64,000 nucleotides of DNA, taken from NCBI GenBank assembly GCA_003996215.1, contig QJPP01005184.1:43217-107216 (forward strand), in the 5' to 3' direction. This document shows, one piece after another, positions 20,271 to 31,235 of the stretch; positions within the stretch are counted from its first letter, which is position 1, and each line of letters opens with the position of its first letter. The notes beneath the pieces are model-generated. The model was given only the letters and a program-made list of their open reading frames with translations, was not told where the DNA came from and did no database searches. This stretch comes from Jaltomata sinuosa (Eukaryota > Streptophyta > Magnoliopsida > Solanales > Solanaceae). The position numbers were made by a program, and so were the translations under genes.

Positions 20271-21753
20271 TGATCTTAGGCGTATTTATATACCTAAATG
20301 TCATTATTATGCACGTTTAGCTTAGTTTTGTGGATAACTTGATGTGCTATTGAGGTATATATTGTGTAAGTGTGTACTTTGTGGCTAACGTACATGTTTA
20401 TAGTGTTTAAGGTACATTTGGAACAAGTAATGAGTCAAAATGATCAAATAGAGTTTAGACGAGAAAACTAGTGTTGCTAGCTTGAGCTATACATCCTTTA
20501 ATGTACTTTAATGAGCTCTATTGTGTTGTATGGACTAATGTGTGTTATGAGCTGTTGTAGGAGACCATTGAAGGAACTATGGAAGCTAAATGAAGCCTAC
20601 AAACATCTACAAAACATTGGGACATAAAGGAATATAGGAAGCTTGCATTGGAGGTGAAAAAGGGACTACAAAACATACCTCCGTGCCACGGAGGATGGCT
20701 GCCATTTTATTGGCATGGTACGGAGGCAAGCCAGTTGCAAAGCTGCAATTTCTAGGGGCCTACTGCATTAAGGCTGTGTCACAGCATTGGGTGTCTACAA
20801 TTTGGCCGTGGCATAGACCTTGGTCTCGTCGGGTGAAACTTATCCTACACTATAAATAGGACACTTAGCTTCAATTGTAAACACTTCTGGACATTTTTGG
20901 ATAACAAGAACACAAAGAGGAGGCTGCCTTAGGGTTCTTATTCTCTACTTTTTCTTTACTTAATTCTTGTATGAACTACATCAATTTTGTAACTATGAAT
21001 TAGATTATGAGTGGCTAAACACCCTCTTTCTAGGGTTGAGGCTACATATGATTGCTTGATTATGGTTATATAGCTGGTTTAATTGTTTATCATGTCATGT
21101 GATTGTTCTTACATTCTTGTTTTATCTATTCTAAAGCGCCATGAATTTTAGGATAAATCCAAGTCTCAAGACAAATTGACCATAGGAGTTGAGGGACAAA
21201 ATGCAGAACGTAGGGAGTGTGGATCATATCATTTATTGTTAGTTAGTAATTGTAAAGTATGTTTTGCGGTTAGGATAGTGATATACCTAAATGCCCCACT
21301 TGGTTAGTAAAATGGGAAGATAGTTGAATGCATCCAAATTAAAGACTCACATTCCTGCTCAAAGATGTAGATGTGAGATTAATTTAGGTAGATGACTTAG
21401 AGGATGACCATTCCCGAGTTATAATATCAACCTCGTGGATCAACGATCAAGATAAACACCAACACCAGTTATAAACCATAGTTATGCATGAATGTGTAGT
21501 GAATGGCTCAACCCTAGATCTCTCCATATATTGTCTACAATCCAAATTTCATATCGTTGTTATTTCCCATATTTAGTTACAAAAACAAAGCTCAAACTCT
21601 TGGTTATGAATCACACTTGTTTAACTTCAATAGTAATAATTAAGTTGGATTGTTTGCTAAACACCAAGTCCCTATGGGATCGAAATTTGGCTAGCAAGAG
21701 CCACTTTATTACTTGCAAGATCGCGTATACTTGGAGTGTGCTTTGGAGCAACA
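20271..21753 (+). repeat. 3' LTR of outer gag-PR element (1483 bp)
   Basis: Starts TGATCTTAGG and ends GGAGCAACA; homologous throughout to 7527-9036. TATA motif at 20850-20859. Confidence 0.85.
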
Positions 21754-23035
21754 TCTCCCAATCAATGGTTGATTTAACATCGCGGCACAATGCATGTCTC
21801 AATCCGCTCAAGACTCACTCAAATGCTTCTTCCTCTTGGGATTGAGCTTTCATTTCTTATTCACTTCGGGAGGCTCACCTCTTTCAGTATTCTCTTACTT
21901 TATTGCCTCTGTACAACTTTCTGGCTCAGGCTTAGGCCACTTTATCACTTGCTCATGATTTCTCAGCAACTTGAGTAATTTCTCTTCCTGCTTTTCAGAC
22001 AAATTGGTGGAAATATGCAATGATTCAATTTTAGCATGCTAAGTATCTCCCACCCCACACTTCTTTTCAACCACTTCTGTGATCATACATAAGTCTATGT
22101 AGTGTGAAAGGGTGGAGAGTGTTTTGTATACCTTGAAGGACATCTCCTCATTATGAACTCTCATTTTCATCTCGCCCTCTCTTACATCTATGACTGCCCC
22201 ATGAGTGGATATCAATGGGTGCCTCAGTATGACTGGCACCATGTCATCTACCTCAAAGTCTAGAATGATAAAATCTACGGGGATTACAAACTTACTAAAC
22301 TTGATGAGAACATCTTCAATGTCCCCTTCTACATAAACACGTGAGCGATTCGCTAACTATCGATTAATAGTGGTTGGGCGTGGCTCTCCCAAGCCTAGTG
22401 TCTTAACACATATAAAGGAATCAAATTTATACTTGCCCCCAAATTATAGACTGCATGCCCCACATTGCTTTCACCAATTTGTATAGAGAGGGTGAAACTT
22501 CTAAGGTCCTTGAGCTTTTGAGGAGCTTGCTCAAGACCCGTGAACTGCACTCCTTAGTAAGTGCCATCGTCTAAAATTCTACTAAGAACCTCTTTCTTTC
22601 CACCATATCTCTCAAGTACTTATAATATTTTGGTACATCCCTCAGATCATCAATCAATAGGATGCTTATGTGAAGATACTTAAAGATATATAAAAAAATA
22701 ATCCTAAAGTGAGCATCATCTTTGCTTTTCTATACCTTCTGTGGAAATGGTGGTGGCGGTATATCAACCATCAGTTTAGGATGCTCAACAACTTCTTCCT
22801 ATGCTTCCTTCTCTTGCACATATTTTGCTACTAGCTCTGGCATAGGGATCAACCTTTGTGGAAAGGGAGGTGAAAGCTTGTGATCCAAGAAAACTACCTT
22901 TCTCTTTGCGAGCTCTACTTCAGGCAACTTTAGTCCGCTCCTGGTTGTGATTGCCATCACCTGCTTGAGATTCTCTATATTGCTTGTCTATGCACTTGGA
23001 GGTCTCACATGTTGTGCAGTAGAAAACTACCCCAT
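21754..23035 (-). pseudogene. Inverted gag-PR element, right half (gag C-terminus and protease)
   Basis: Reading the minus strand from about 22960: MAITTRSGLKLPEVEL, then SPPFPQRL, a second PPPPFPQK, a decayed capsid-to-protease linker, and the protease end (22039-22242) with GAVIDVREGEMKMRVHNEE and SHYIDLCMI, close to the outer element's protease. It continues to the insertion point at 21754 and picks up again at 7526. Multiple stops and frameshifts. To the right it stops at about 23035, where it abuts a truncated Tat/Ogre-like LTR; how that junction formed is unclear. Like its sister it goes from protease straight to the non-coding 3' region. Confidence 0.8.
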
Positions 23036-24223
23036 TTGTTCGTTTGTAAAAAGAAAAAAGAAGAAGGAAAGGGGCGCATTGGTGAAGCCTTGTGCAATCT
23101 TTTGAGGATATGGAGAAGAATGTGGGACGCGTGTCTTTTTTAGGAGCAGAGTAATATGATATGTATGTATATATGAGCTGATGAAGGGAGTATAGGGGTG
23201 GAAAAATCAAACCCAACCCCCCAACCTATTTAGGTTTGGGTTGGTTATTGACCCGCCCATTTGTTAGCTCAACCCATTTTAACCCAATCCATTTCAACCC
23301 ATTGAAAATTGATTTGATATGTAGCTGAAATTTAATTTTGAAAATCTTGTCAAAATATTTTTAATTTGTTTTGATTTTATATGTTATATATAGTTATACT
23401 AAAGAATTTTTTTTATTAGGTACTAAAAACTTATAAAATAACAAAAAAAATAATTATAACTTAGTAAACATTTGGGGGAGGGGGTTGGGTTATGACCCGT
23501 TACTTAACCTGTTTTGGTCCATTCCATTTTGACCCAAGAAAATTTGGGTTGGGTTGGGTCTTGACCCATTTATTATCTTGACCCATTTTGACCCACCCAA
23601 ATTTAACCCAACCCGCCCAATTGCCACCCCTAAAGGAGTATAATGTTGTAAGTGTTTGGATGTGGGCCGGGTCAGATGCGTTTAAATTAGGCTAAGGGAA
23701 CGATTTTTGGGCCAATTGGGAGCTAAAGAGGACTTAAGGATGGTCACATTATGCTAAATGTGGCCAGATTTAATTTAAGATATGACCAAATTGAAATAAT
23801 TTAGTAAAATTGGCCATAATTGAAATAGATGAATTAAGTCTCTAATTAACTAAATGAACTTCTAGCTTTAATAATTTTAAAAAATAAGTATCTTATAAAA
23901 TGTAGTTATTTTATTTATAACTTAGAAACTAATTATACGATTAGTTTCTTATTTCAAATAATTTTAAGGAGAAATAAACATCTTTGCTTTAAAACATGAT
24001 TTTCACTCGAAATAATTTCTAAAATATTTTCTTAAGTGAATCTTATATGATTATACATAATTAAATATATAATATATCTATTTCACCTAAAATTATAAAA
24101 TTAACCTCAAATTTATTTTGAAAATTATTTCATCTTATAAAAATAATTATTTCAAAATTGTTTAAAAATAATAGCATCTCAAAATTAATTAAGAATGTGG
24201 AGGACAAAAATTGAGTGTCAACA
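23036..24223 (-). repeat. 3' LTR of Tat/Ogre-like element (truncated)
   Basis: Minus strand begins TGTTGACACTCAATTTTTG at 24223, preceded by a polypurine tract. It matches the outer 5' LTR part (50605-49771) base for base in long stretches and follows it a little past the Tekay insertion point (ACAAACGAACAAATG versus CAAACAAATG at 39119) before breaking off near 23035. The remaining roughly 2.8 kb of the LTR is missing. Confidence 0.82.
23195..23634. mobile_element. hAT-type MITE (440 bp) with 8-bp target duplication
   Basis: Starts GGGGTGGAAAAATC and ends GCCACCCCTAAA, giving CCACCCC/GGGGTGG inverted ends. GGAGTATA flanks both sides (23187-23194, 23635-23642). The homologous LTR at 49915-49922 has a single GGAGTATA and no insert, a direct empty site. 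The inside is rich in AACCCA and GGGTTGGGTT words in both orientations and codes for nothing. The 8-bp duplication and the end sequence fit the hAT superfamily. Confidence 0.88.
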
Positions 24224-24240
24224 ACCTCCCCTCCCTTTGG
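24224..24240 (-). promoter_or_regulatory. Polypurine tract of Tat/Ogre-like element
   Basis: The minus strand reads AAAGGGAGGGGAGGT immediately before TGTTGACAC, the expected plus-strand priming site at the 3' LTR. Confidence 0.85.
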
Positions 24241-24888
24241 GTAGAGTGGATGCAAGGAACCCTGGGCAAAGGGAATTGATATTCTAAATTTTTTCCGACC
24301 ACAAATTCATCTCTCGGAAGTGGTTAGTTTAGCATGAATTTCAAGAAATTATGGCCGGACTACGGTATTGAGTTTTCTACATATCTCATATTACATGAGA
24401 ATTCAGGTCACTTGTAGTTCATAACGCTTAATTTTACGCATGATTTTTAAAGAATTTAAAGCTATCCTGATTTTAGATTAAGGAAAGACTAGAAAGCGAG
24501 GGAGTAAGAGGATTGGAGGATTTTAGAATGCAACCAAATTTTCAACATAGAGCCCACCTAAATATCCCGTGACTCAAGGAATCAGGTTGCTTGTAGTTTG
24601 ACTCAATCAGTGGAAAAGGTAATACTTATGTTAAGAAAATCTTTGGATTGGGATGAGTGACAAATAGATCGAATTATGGAAAAGAGGCTTGTAATCATCT
24701 CAATTATAAATGTAAGGCCCTCACATACATAGATAAGAGCTACATTGAAATAATTTCTAAACCTTAAGATGTATTATCACTCGAATTTGAAGAGAAGTAA
24801 TATTGCTTCCAATGTGAGTTCAGAAAATACTCTGGATGCGAAACTAAGACCCAACGATAGAAATACCCACATGCCTTTTGATAGAGGT

Positions 24889-25385
24889 ATGGTTTGATAG
24901 CGGTGGAATTCATCCCTCTGCTCACGTCCAAAGAGTTTGATATTTCTCCTCGAACTATATCCAGTTTACTGCTAAGATAAAGTTCCACATTGTGCTGCTT
25001 CTTTTTTGGCATAGTCATACCTGTGGTTTGTTTTGAGAATTTTATCCTTTCAAATACTCTCGGCAATATCTCAAGACAAGATTGTTAGTGGTAACATAAT
25101 TTTATTTGGAGAGATAGTTTCTTTGCCATATCTCATCCTTGGACTATGTACCAATTTTTTAAGAACGAGTTCTGTTTTTGTGTGATATCCTTTTTGTCGT
25201 GATCTGCACCTATGGTTCTGGTTTGAGATTTTTATCCTCTCGAATGCTCTTGGAACCATCTCAAAATAAGATTGTTAGTAATCAAGTAAATTCAATGAGG
25301 GATGGTTTCTTTACCTTATATCTATGTACGTTGATTTTGAAAGACGTGATCATTTTTGGTCCTTGTCTTAGGAAATAACAGTTTC
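24889..25385. repeat. About 190-bp tandem repeat, 2.6 copies
   Basis: Copies start near 24889, 25079 and 25269. AAGATTGTTAGT recurs 190 bp apart (25078, 25268), followed in each unit by a TTTCTTTRCCATAT-like stretch and ending with TTTTATCCTYTCRAA and ACTCTCGG/GCTCTTGG. Degenerate. Confidence 0.7.
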
Positions 25386-25609
25386 CACGATTATATAGAC
25401 ATGGTAGCATTTTGGGCTATCAAATAGGACTTCCTCTGTGGTGGTTGAACATGACAATTCTTGAATATGATGACCTTTGTAGCCCTTTGCGATATAACAG
25501 TCTTTGTAACAGCTTGTAGCATCCTCTTGATCTGATAACTCTCACAGATGTTGGCAGTAGTCTATACATATGACTTTCGGGTAAGTCTTGTGCATCATTT
25601 GTATCGATG

Positions 25610-26180
25610 CGACTTAGATATCTCCTGAATTGTCAAGTCTTGGGTAATCTCACATATTATCAAACTTTGGATAGAGGCAACAGACAAATGTCCCTCGAAT
25701 TGCCAGCTTTTGAGCAATCTTGCACATCATTCGACTTTGGATGGAGGCAGCTTAGGAATGACCTTCGAATTGTCATCTTTTGGGTAATCCTGCACTTTTA
25801 TCTGATTTTGGATGTAATTCAATTTACAGATTTTTCTTGAATTGTTAGCCTTTGGGTAGTCCTACACAATATGAACTTAGATATGTCGCGGCGTATAGAT
25901 AACCCTTGGACTATTAATTTTTGTAGTCTTGCATATTTATCTAATTTTAGATATTGTTGTGACTTACAACTAACCCTTGAACTGTCAACCTTTGGGTGAT
26001 CTTGCAGACTATCCGGTTTTAGATATCACTGCGTCTTACAGATAACCTTTGGTTTGTCAATTTTTGGGCAATCTAGAACACTATCTGGTTTCAAATAACA
26101 TTGTGGCTTATAGACATCCTTTGACCTATTAACTTTAGGCAATCCAGTTCATCGTTTGACCTTGGATGGTGTCTTATGGA
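25610..26180. repeat. About 71-bp tandem repeat, 8 degenerate copies
   Basis: The anchor TGTCAACYTTTGGGTAATC-like recurs at 25631, 25701, 25771, 25843, 25912, 25983, 26055 and 26127, spacing 69-72 bp. Each unit also has GATTTTGGAT-like and CTTACAGATAACC-like words. Confidence 0.8.
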
Positions 26181-26289
26181 CATTTTTAGACTATATGCTT
26201 TCTTCAACCCTTTTGGCAAGCATCATTTAATCTTTGGGGTGGCAAAGGCCTTTGCCGCATGATCAAATATAATTGCATCTTCTGGTGAT

Positions 26290-26920
26290 CGATTCTCTTC
26301 AATGCTAGACTCCGTCATATCTTTGCCATAGTAAAGAAGGATGCATAAATATCCTCAATGTTAGACTCTGCTGTCTCCACGGGATAATGGATATAAATGC
26401 GCTCAACACCAAACTATGTCATCTCTGCGTGATAATAAATAAGGATGCATAAATATCTTTAACATTATACTCCACCGTCTCTATGTGATAATGGATATAA
26501 ATGATCTCAATGCCAGACTCCATTTCCTCTGCGTGATAATAAAGATGCATAAATATCTTCAACGTCAGACTCTGCCATCTTTATGAAATAATAGATATGA
26601 ATGCTCTTAAGGCCAGACTCTATCATTTCTGCATGATAATAAATAAGGATGCTCTCAATGCTAGACTCTGTCTTCTTTGCGTGACATGAATATGAATGCA
26701 TAAATATCCTCAATGTCAGACTCCACCATCTCTATGCGATAATATATATAAATGCTCTCAACGCTAGACTCCATCATCTCTACGTGATAATAAATAAGGA
26801 TGCTCTCAATGCCAAAAATATGTCCTCTCTGTGTGATATGAATACAAATGCATAAATACCCTGCACGTCAGACTTTACCGTCTCTACGCGATAATAGATA
26901 TAAATGCTTTTAGGTCGATC
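26290..26920. repeat. About 51-bp tandem repeat, 12 copies, arranged as about 102-bp dimers
   Basis: The anchor AGACTC(C/T)..CATCTCT..GATAAT recurs about every 50 bp between 26306 and 26868. Alternate units end in AATAAGGATGC and in ATATAAATGCTCTC, giving a two-unit higher-order period of about 101-104 bp. Confidence 0.8.
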
Positions 26921-27144
26921 CTGCGTATTAAATGTGACTTAGGGAAGCCTCTAGATGTCATCCTCTTCAACACTGATCAGAGAAGAAAATATAATCTTCA
27001 CAATGAATATGTATATGCAGTATTTGATAATGATGGCCTTTGTTGCATGACCTTCACGGTATGGTCCTTGCAACATGCTACTTGTAATGTGTTCCTCATA
27101 ACATGCTCCTTACAATGTGGTCCTCGTGACATGCTCCTTGCAAT

Positions 27145-27371
27145 GTGATGCGATTTGATGCAATATGATAAGATATGATGTGATATAATGATATATGACA
27201 TGATGTGATGAGATACAATATGATGCAATATGAATGCAGTGCAATATGATACGATATGAATGCAATGCAATATGATGTGATATGGATACAATGCAATATA
27301 ATGCGATATGAATGCAGTGCAATATGATGCAATATGAATGCAATGCAATATGATGTAATATGAATGCAATG
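27145..27371. repeat. 26-bp minisatellite (5.3 regular copies plus degenerate flank)
   Basis: From 27233 the unit AATGCAATGCAATATGATGY plus RATATG repeats five times exactly every 26 bp to 27362, with a partial sixth copy. Upstream to about 27145 are shorter AATATGATG-type words. Open frames here encode only His/Ser/Tyr/Ile low-complexity strings and are not genes. Confidence 0.88.
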
Positions 27372-27439
27372 GCCCATAGGGAAGTTATAAAAAACATCAA
27401 CTCCATCATGTTATTGATGCATTGGATCCTTTATGTACC

Positions 27440-28080
27440 CGCTCTCAAGGTAAATAATTAGCATCCACAGTGTCATTTTTGCTAGCGACAACAGTCAATT
27501 TTTTTAGAAAAAGCTTAAGGAAAGCACTTGTAATGTTAATTGAATAACTTTGTTGCAATGTCGTCCCCTTTTTGAGGTGGATAGGAAAGCAAGAGGTTAT
27601 TTCAAATGGCTGAAAACCCATTTCTACGGACAACTATAAATACCACTTTTGAATATTGCATGTTCGTGTGATCCCTGATTTGCTGGGGATTCGAGGAGGA
27701 CATCATCGATCATACCTTATCTGATGATCTCTTCGATCACTTTGTTATCATGTTGACTTGTTAGCATGTACCTATACTCAAGATAAATTGTTAGTAGACA
27801 CAACATCGCTTTACTAGAGACCATAGTCAAAGTCAGGAAAAGCTTTAAGAAAAGCAATCATAATATTTAATCAAAATAACTTTATTTGTAACATCCTATT
27901 TTCGAGGTGGATAAACAAACAAGAGGTCATTTCAAACGTAAGTGAATGGTTTTGAACCCATTTCTATGAACAGCTATAAATATCGCTTTCAAATATTGTG
28001 TGTTCGTTGTGATCCCTAACTTGATGGGAATTTGAGGCGGATGTCATTTCTCTCCTTATCTAGTGGTCCCTGCAACCACA
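27440..28080. repeat. About 330-bp tandem repeat, 2 copies
   Basis: AGGTGGATAGGAAAGCAAGAGG-like words recur at 27575 and 27905, 330 bp apart, together with CTCAAGRTAAATWRTTAG at the start and ATAAATAYCRCTTTYRAATATT followed by GTGATCCCT near the end of each copy. Copies are diverged. Confidence 0.8.
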
Positions 28081-28136
28081 AGAAAAGTTGACTAGTTCTG
28101 AAAAACTCTGCCTTTTTCTGATTTTTCCAACAGTCT

Positions 28137-28262
28137 TGGATCTTCTTTGTTGACTTTGGGCTTGTGGTCTCATTGTGTTCTGCTGAATAAGCTGAATATT
28201 GGATCTTCTTTGTTGACTTTGGGCTTGTGGTCTCATTGTGTTCTGCTGAATAAGCTGAATGA
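28137..28262. repeat. 63-bp tandem duplication, nearly perfect
   Basis: Units 28137-28199 and 28200-28262 are identical for 61 of 63 bases, differing only at the last two. The near-identity marks a recent event within older surroundings. Confidence 0.92.
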
Positions 28263-29399
28263 TTAGAGACTTTTGTCGATCCCAGAGATTTCTTTTAGGA
28301 CAACCTGCATCCATAAAATAATAATTAGTTTTGGCAAAACTGATCTGTGTTAACCTCTTTTTGCCTTCTGATCCTTGATTTATCATCTCTGGGTGCTTGT
28401 CATCCTTAACTCCCCGAGTCACAGTAGATGTAAGACAAAATCAAGTTATAAAGGATCAAATTAATTTGTAAAGATTTTTCAAACAAAGACTTGAAAACGA
28501 TTATTTGGAAAGGTCTCTGCCAATCTTGTCATTTCATGTACTAACTCAATGAACGTCCTTTATTTAAGGACTTGACATATCTGACACATTGATTGTGGAC
28601 TCTAGAGATCCTTTATAATCCCAACTGGAGAGTTTGAAAATGATCTTTTGAGAAATATGTCATAGCTGGGGCTAGTCTATTTGGACTTTGTTGCAGCTGG
28701 AGATTTTTGAAGTAGACTTTGACCTCCTGGTGCTGGGGAATTCTTGGAGTTGTCTCTAAACTCTCAAATGAAACTTGGTGGAAATTTTGAGGTTCCCCTC
28801 AAAATTTCTACCCCAGTTAGAGGTTTTATGATGAATCATTTATCTTTGGTAAGAGATCTGATACTCTGTGGGGATGATGAGATTCTTTCTCAAATTTGCC
28901 TCAGTTGCTCTTTGGCATAATCTACATTTTGATTTGCTGGAGAACAATCTTCACCTTTTGAATTTTTGAGATTCCTTTCTCGAAAATTTTGTCTTAGTTT
29001 CTATTTTCTGGGGTGATATAACCAAGCCATTATAGTTCCTACGTATCCCATTGAGGAAGGAATCAGGTCAAACATAGTTCCCCCTAATCATAGTGGGAGA
29101 ATTTTGAAATAGACAAAGAGGTGACCAAAGACGACAAAAGCCGTCTACATATTTCATTCTTGAGAATTCATGGCATCACGTAGTTCAAGATAAAAATGGG
29201 AAAGATAAATTTTTCTAAAGGGTTGATCAAAGTTGACACAGGACACCTATATATTTCATTCTTGAGAATTTAGGTCAAACATAGTTCATACAAAGAGGAT
29301 AGGGAATTTTAAGCTAATACAAAGCATAAAAGTGATTACAATCAGAAAATGTGATTACAAGAAAAGAAATAATAGAAAAGAAACCATCTTCAGACATAA

Positions 29400-29575
29400 T
29401 ATCTCTTCACAACATCAAAGTTGATCGGCTTGGGCCACACTTGGCCATCCATATTTTACAAAATCAAAGCTCCACCAGATAGTACTTTGTGGATGACATA
29501 TGGTCCTTGCCAATTTGGCGAAAATCTTCCCTTCTGATTATCTCGATGGGGGGAAGGATTAATTGCCCACTTCCT
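29400..29575 (-). pseudogene. Integrase C-terminal remnant, Tat/Ogre-like
   Basis: The minus strand reads RFSPNWQGPYVIHKVLSGG, ALIL, a stop, then NMDGQVWPKPINFDVVKRYY and a terminal stop. This is the conserved C-terminal tail of Tat-lineage integrase. It is joined at about 29555-29575 to sequence from the start of the reverse-transcriptase region, so the catalytic parts of pol are deleted between them. Confidence 0.8.
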
Positions 29576-29950
29576 GGATTAAATTCTGGATTGACCAATA
29601 ACTTTTGGGAGATAATATTTGTGCTCACTCCTGTCCTATCATCGTAGGAACAGTCAAATATGTCGATGTATGGCGTGAGCAGACTGATAAGCTCTTTCTT
29701 TTGTGCTTTTTTTCAAATGAACACCAATACTAATTTCCTTTACTTAATTGTCATCTTCCAGATTAACCACCTCAATCTCTTCTAGGTGGGGACTTTTATG
29801 GTTCTTAAAATCCTTAGACTCTTTAGTTAGTTATTCAAGGTCCATGATCACACTCTTTGCTTCCAATATCATTTTTCTTGATTTGTTCATTCAGCTTTTG
29901 ACATGTCATGACATTGACAAGTTTTAGATTATTATTACTGAAATCATAAA
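29576..29950 (-). pseudogene. Reverse-transcriptase entry region remnant, Tat/Ogre-like
   Basis: Across broken frames the minus strand carries KKELISLLTPYIDIFDCSYDD, GVSTNIISQKLLVNPEFNPG, matching the conserved segment just upstream of the Tat reverse-transcriptase fingers (the usual form contains YxDIFAWSYxDMPG). The polymerase core with its YxDD box is absent. Confidence 0.7.
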
Positions 29951-31235
29951 TAAATTAGGTTAGATAAAATAAAAAGCAAATATTTTGAAATAGGGGAGGA
30001 TATCATTGAAATTGGGAAATATTCACAAAGTTTGGCTATGACTAGCATAAATGCGAGTCTACTCCTTTTGGAAAGTATACAAATAGCACAAGGAAATTGA
30101 AACATAAAGGGTGGGTCATGGATCTCATTCAAACCATCACCAATTTTGGCATAAAAAGCTTTTTCTACCCAAATGACCGGGGAGTCATGAGAGGAGTAGA
30201 GGTCCAATTCAGCAACTGTTCACCTAGCTTGGCATTCCTTGTTCCAGTTGCCTTGGGGATCTCTTCCAATTTAGTATCACATTCATTAAATCGATCACTT
30301 ATTCCATCCCCTAGATCATCGCTGGCGAAACCAACACGTGCAGGGAATGACTGATATAGGTAAGGTAATGTCTTTGGTAACCCTGAATGCGCCTCCTCTT
30401 TGACCTCACTTCCTTCAAGCACATATCCCAATCCATGCTTGGTCAGTTGCCCTGGGATCTTTATCAGTTCAATAATGCTATCCGAATTCTTTCCTAAGCC
30501 AAACCCAGGTTCAAACCCTCTTTTCAACATTGTAGTGGTGAGCATCTTGTAGACCAACGGCATTGGCACTTGTGGAGCAAGGTTTTCTCCAGTAACATTC
30601 ACTATCTCCACGGTATAGAAATTGCTTCCTCTCAGAACTTCTTCTATCATGTGAACACAACTATTTGGGTGGTTTAAGTGACTCTCCTCACCGTGAATAA
30701 TCACCTCGTGGTCTTCTCATATGAACTTCACTATTTGATACAGGGTTGATGGTATAGCTCCAGCTGCATGGATCCATGGTCTCCCGAGGAGTAGGTTATA
30801 GCTAGTAGTGATGTCCATGACTTGAAACTCAACCCAGAACTTAGCAGGTCCCATTTTTATATACAAATTGACCTCTTCAATAGTGTCTCTTTTACCCCCA
30901 TCAAAAGCTCTCTTATTGATCCTGCTTTGGTGGATCTTTCCTAAATTATAATCTAACTGGGTAAGTGTGGATAATGGGAATATATTCAGACCTGAACTAT
31001 CGTCAATCAGAACTTTGTTCATGATCTTTCCTTTACATGCGACGGTGACATGTAAGGAATTTTTGTGCATTAACCCTTCATAGGGTAGTTCATCATTGCT
31101 GAAACAAACACAGTGGCTTCCTATGATCCGACTCACCATAGTAATCAAAGTTTCTACACTCGTGCCTATAGGGACATAGGCTTCATTAAGGACTTTGAGT
31201 AAATCTTGTCTATGATATTGCGATCTCATGAGCAA
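29951..31235 (-). pseudogene. Aspartic protease and G-patch-like region, Tat/Ogre-like
   Basis: Protease: LNEAYVPIGTSVETL, DELPYEGLMHKNSLHV, the catalytic region VLIDDSSGLNIFPLSTL (family members usually have a Gly-Gly-Ser or Asp-Gly-Ser core), NKRAFDGGKRDTI, and MDITTSYNLLLGRPWIHAAGA. A TGA at 30714-30716 interrupts it, then EVIIHGEESHL continues. Downstream (about 30540-30440) RGFEPGFGLGKN and HGLGY form a G-patch-like pair, a motif that some retroviral and plant Tat proteases carry at the C-terminus. The frame stays open to about 30165. No ATG start is evident; the region is part of a polyprotein. Confidence 0.85.

Larger units (their letters stand above)
7527..21753 (+). mobile_element. 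Non-autonomous Athila-like gag-PR LTR retrotransposon (outer element)
   Basis: Two direct LTRs (7527-9036 and 20271-21753) enclose a tRNA-Asp-type primer binding site, gag, protease and a 1.9-kb non-coding 3' region ending in a purine-rich tract. Excluding the nested element 9881-16659, the internal part is about 4.4 kb. No reverse transcriptase, RNase H or integrase sequence is present, so movement would need enzymes in trans. Flanks read CCTCC (7522-7526) and TCTCC (21754-21758), a 5-bp target duplication with one mismatch. The target was a sister element in the opposite orientation (5710-7526 with 21754-23035). Confidence 0.85.
24241..29400 (-). other. Long 3' untranslated region of Tat/Ogre-like element
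   Basis: Five kilobases without a credible frame between the integrase remnant and the polypurine tract. It is built largely of separate tandem arrays (24889-25385, 25610-26180, 26290-26920, 27233-27371, 27440-28080, 28137-28262) and dispersed copies of a 43-46 bp motif. Macas and colleagues have described hypervariable 3' untranslated regions of Tat-lineage elements as sources of satellite repeats, which this resembles. Confidence 0.75.

Noticed and set aside
25610..26920. Regular direct repeats considered as a CRISPR array
   Set aside because: Units are contiguous and degenerate with no unique spacers, and the context is a plant retrotransposon.
26998..27409. Three overlapping minus-strand frames rich in His, Ser, Tyr, Ile
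   Set aside because: Translations of a 26-bp minisatellite; not genes.
28060..28422. Minus-strand frame with an internal Gln/Arg repeat
   Set aside because: The repeat in the protein comes only from the 63-bp DNA duplication; it sits in a non-coding 3' region and has no relatives I recognise.
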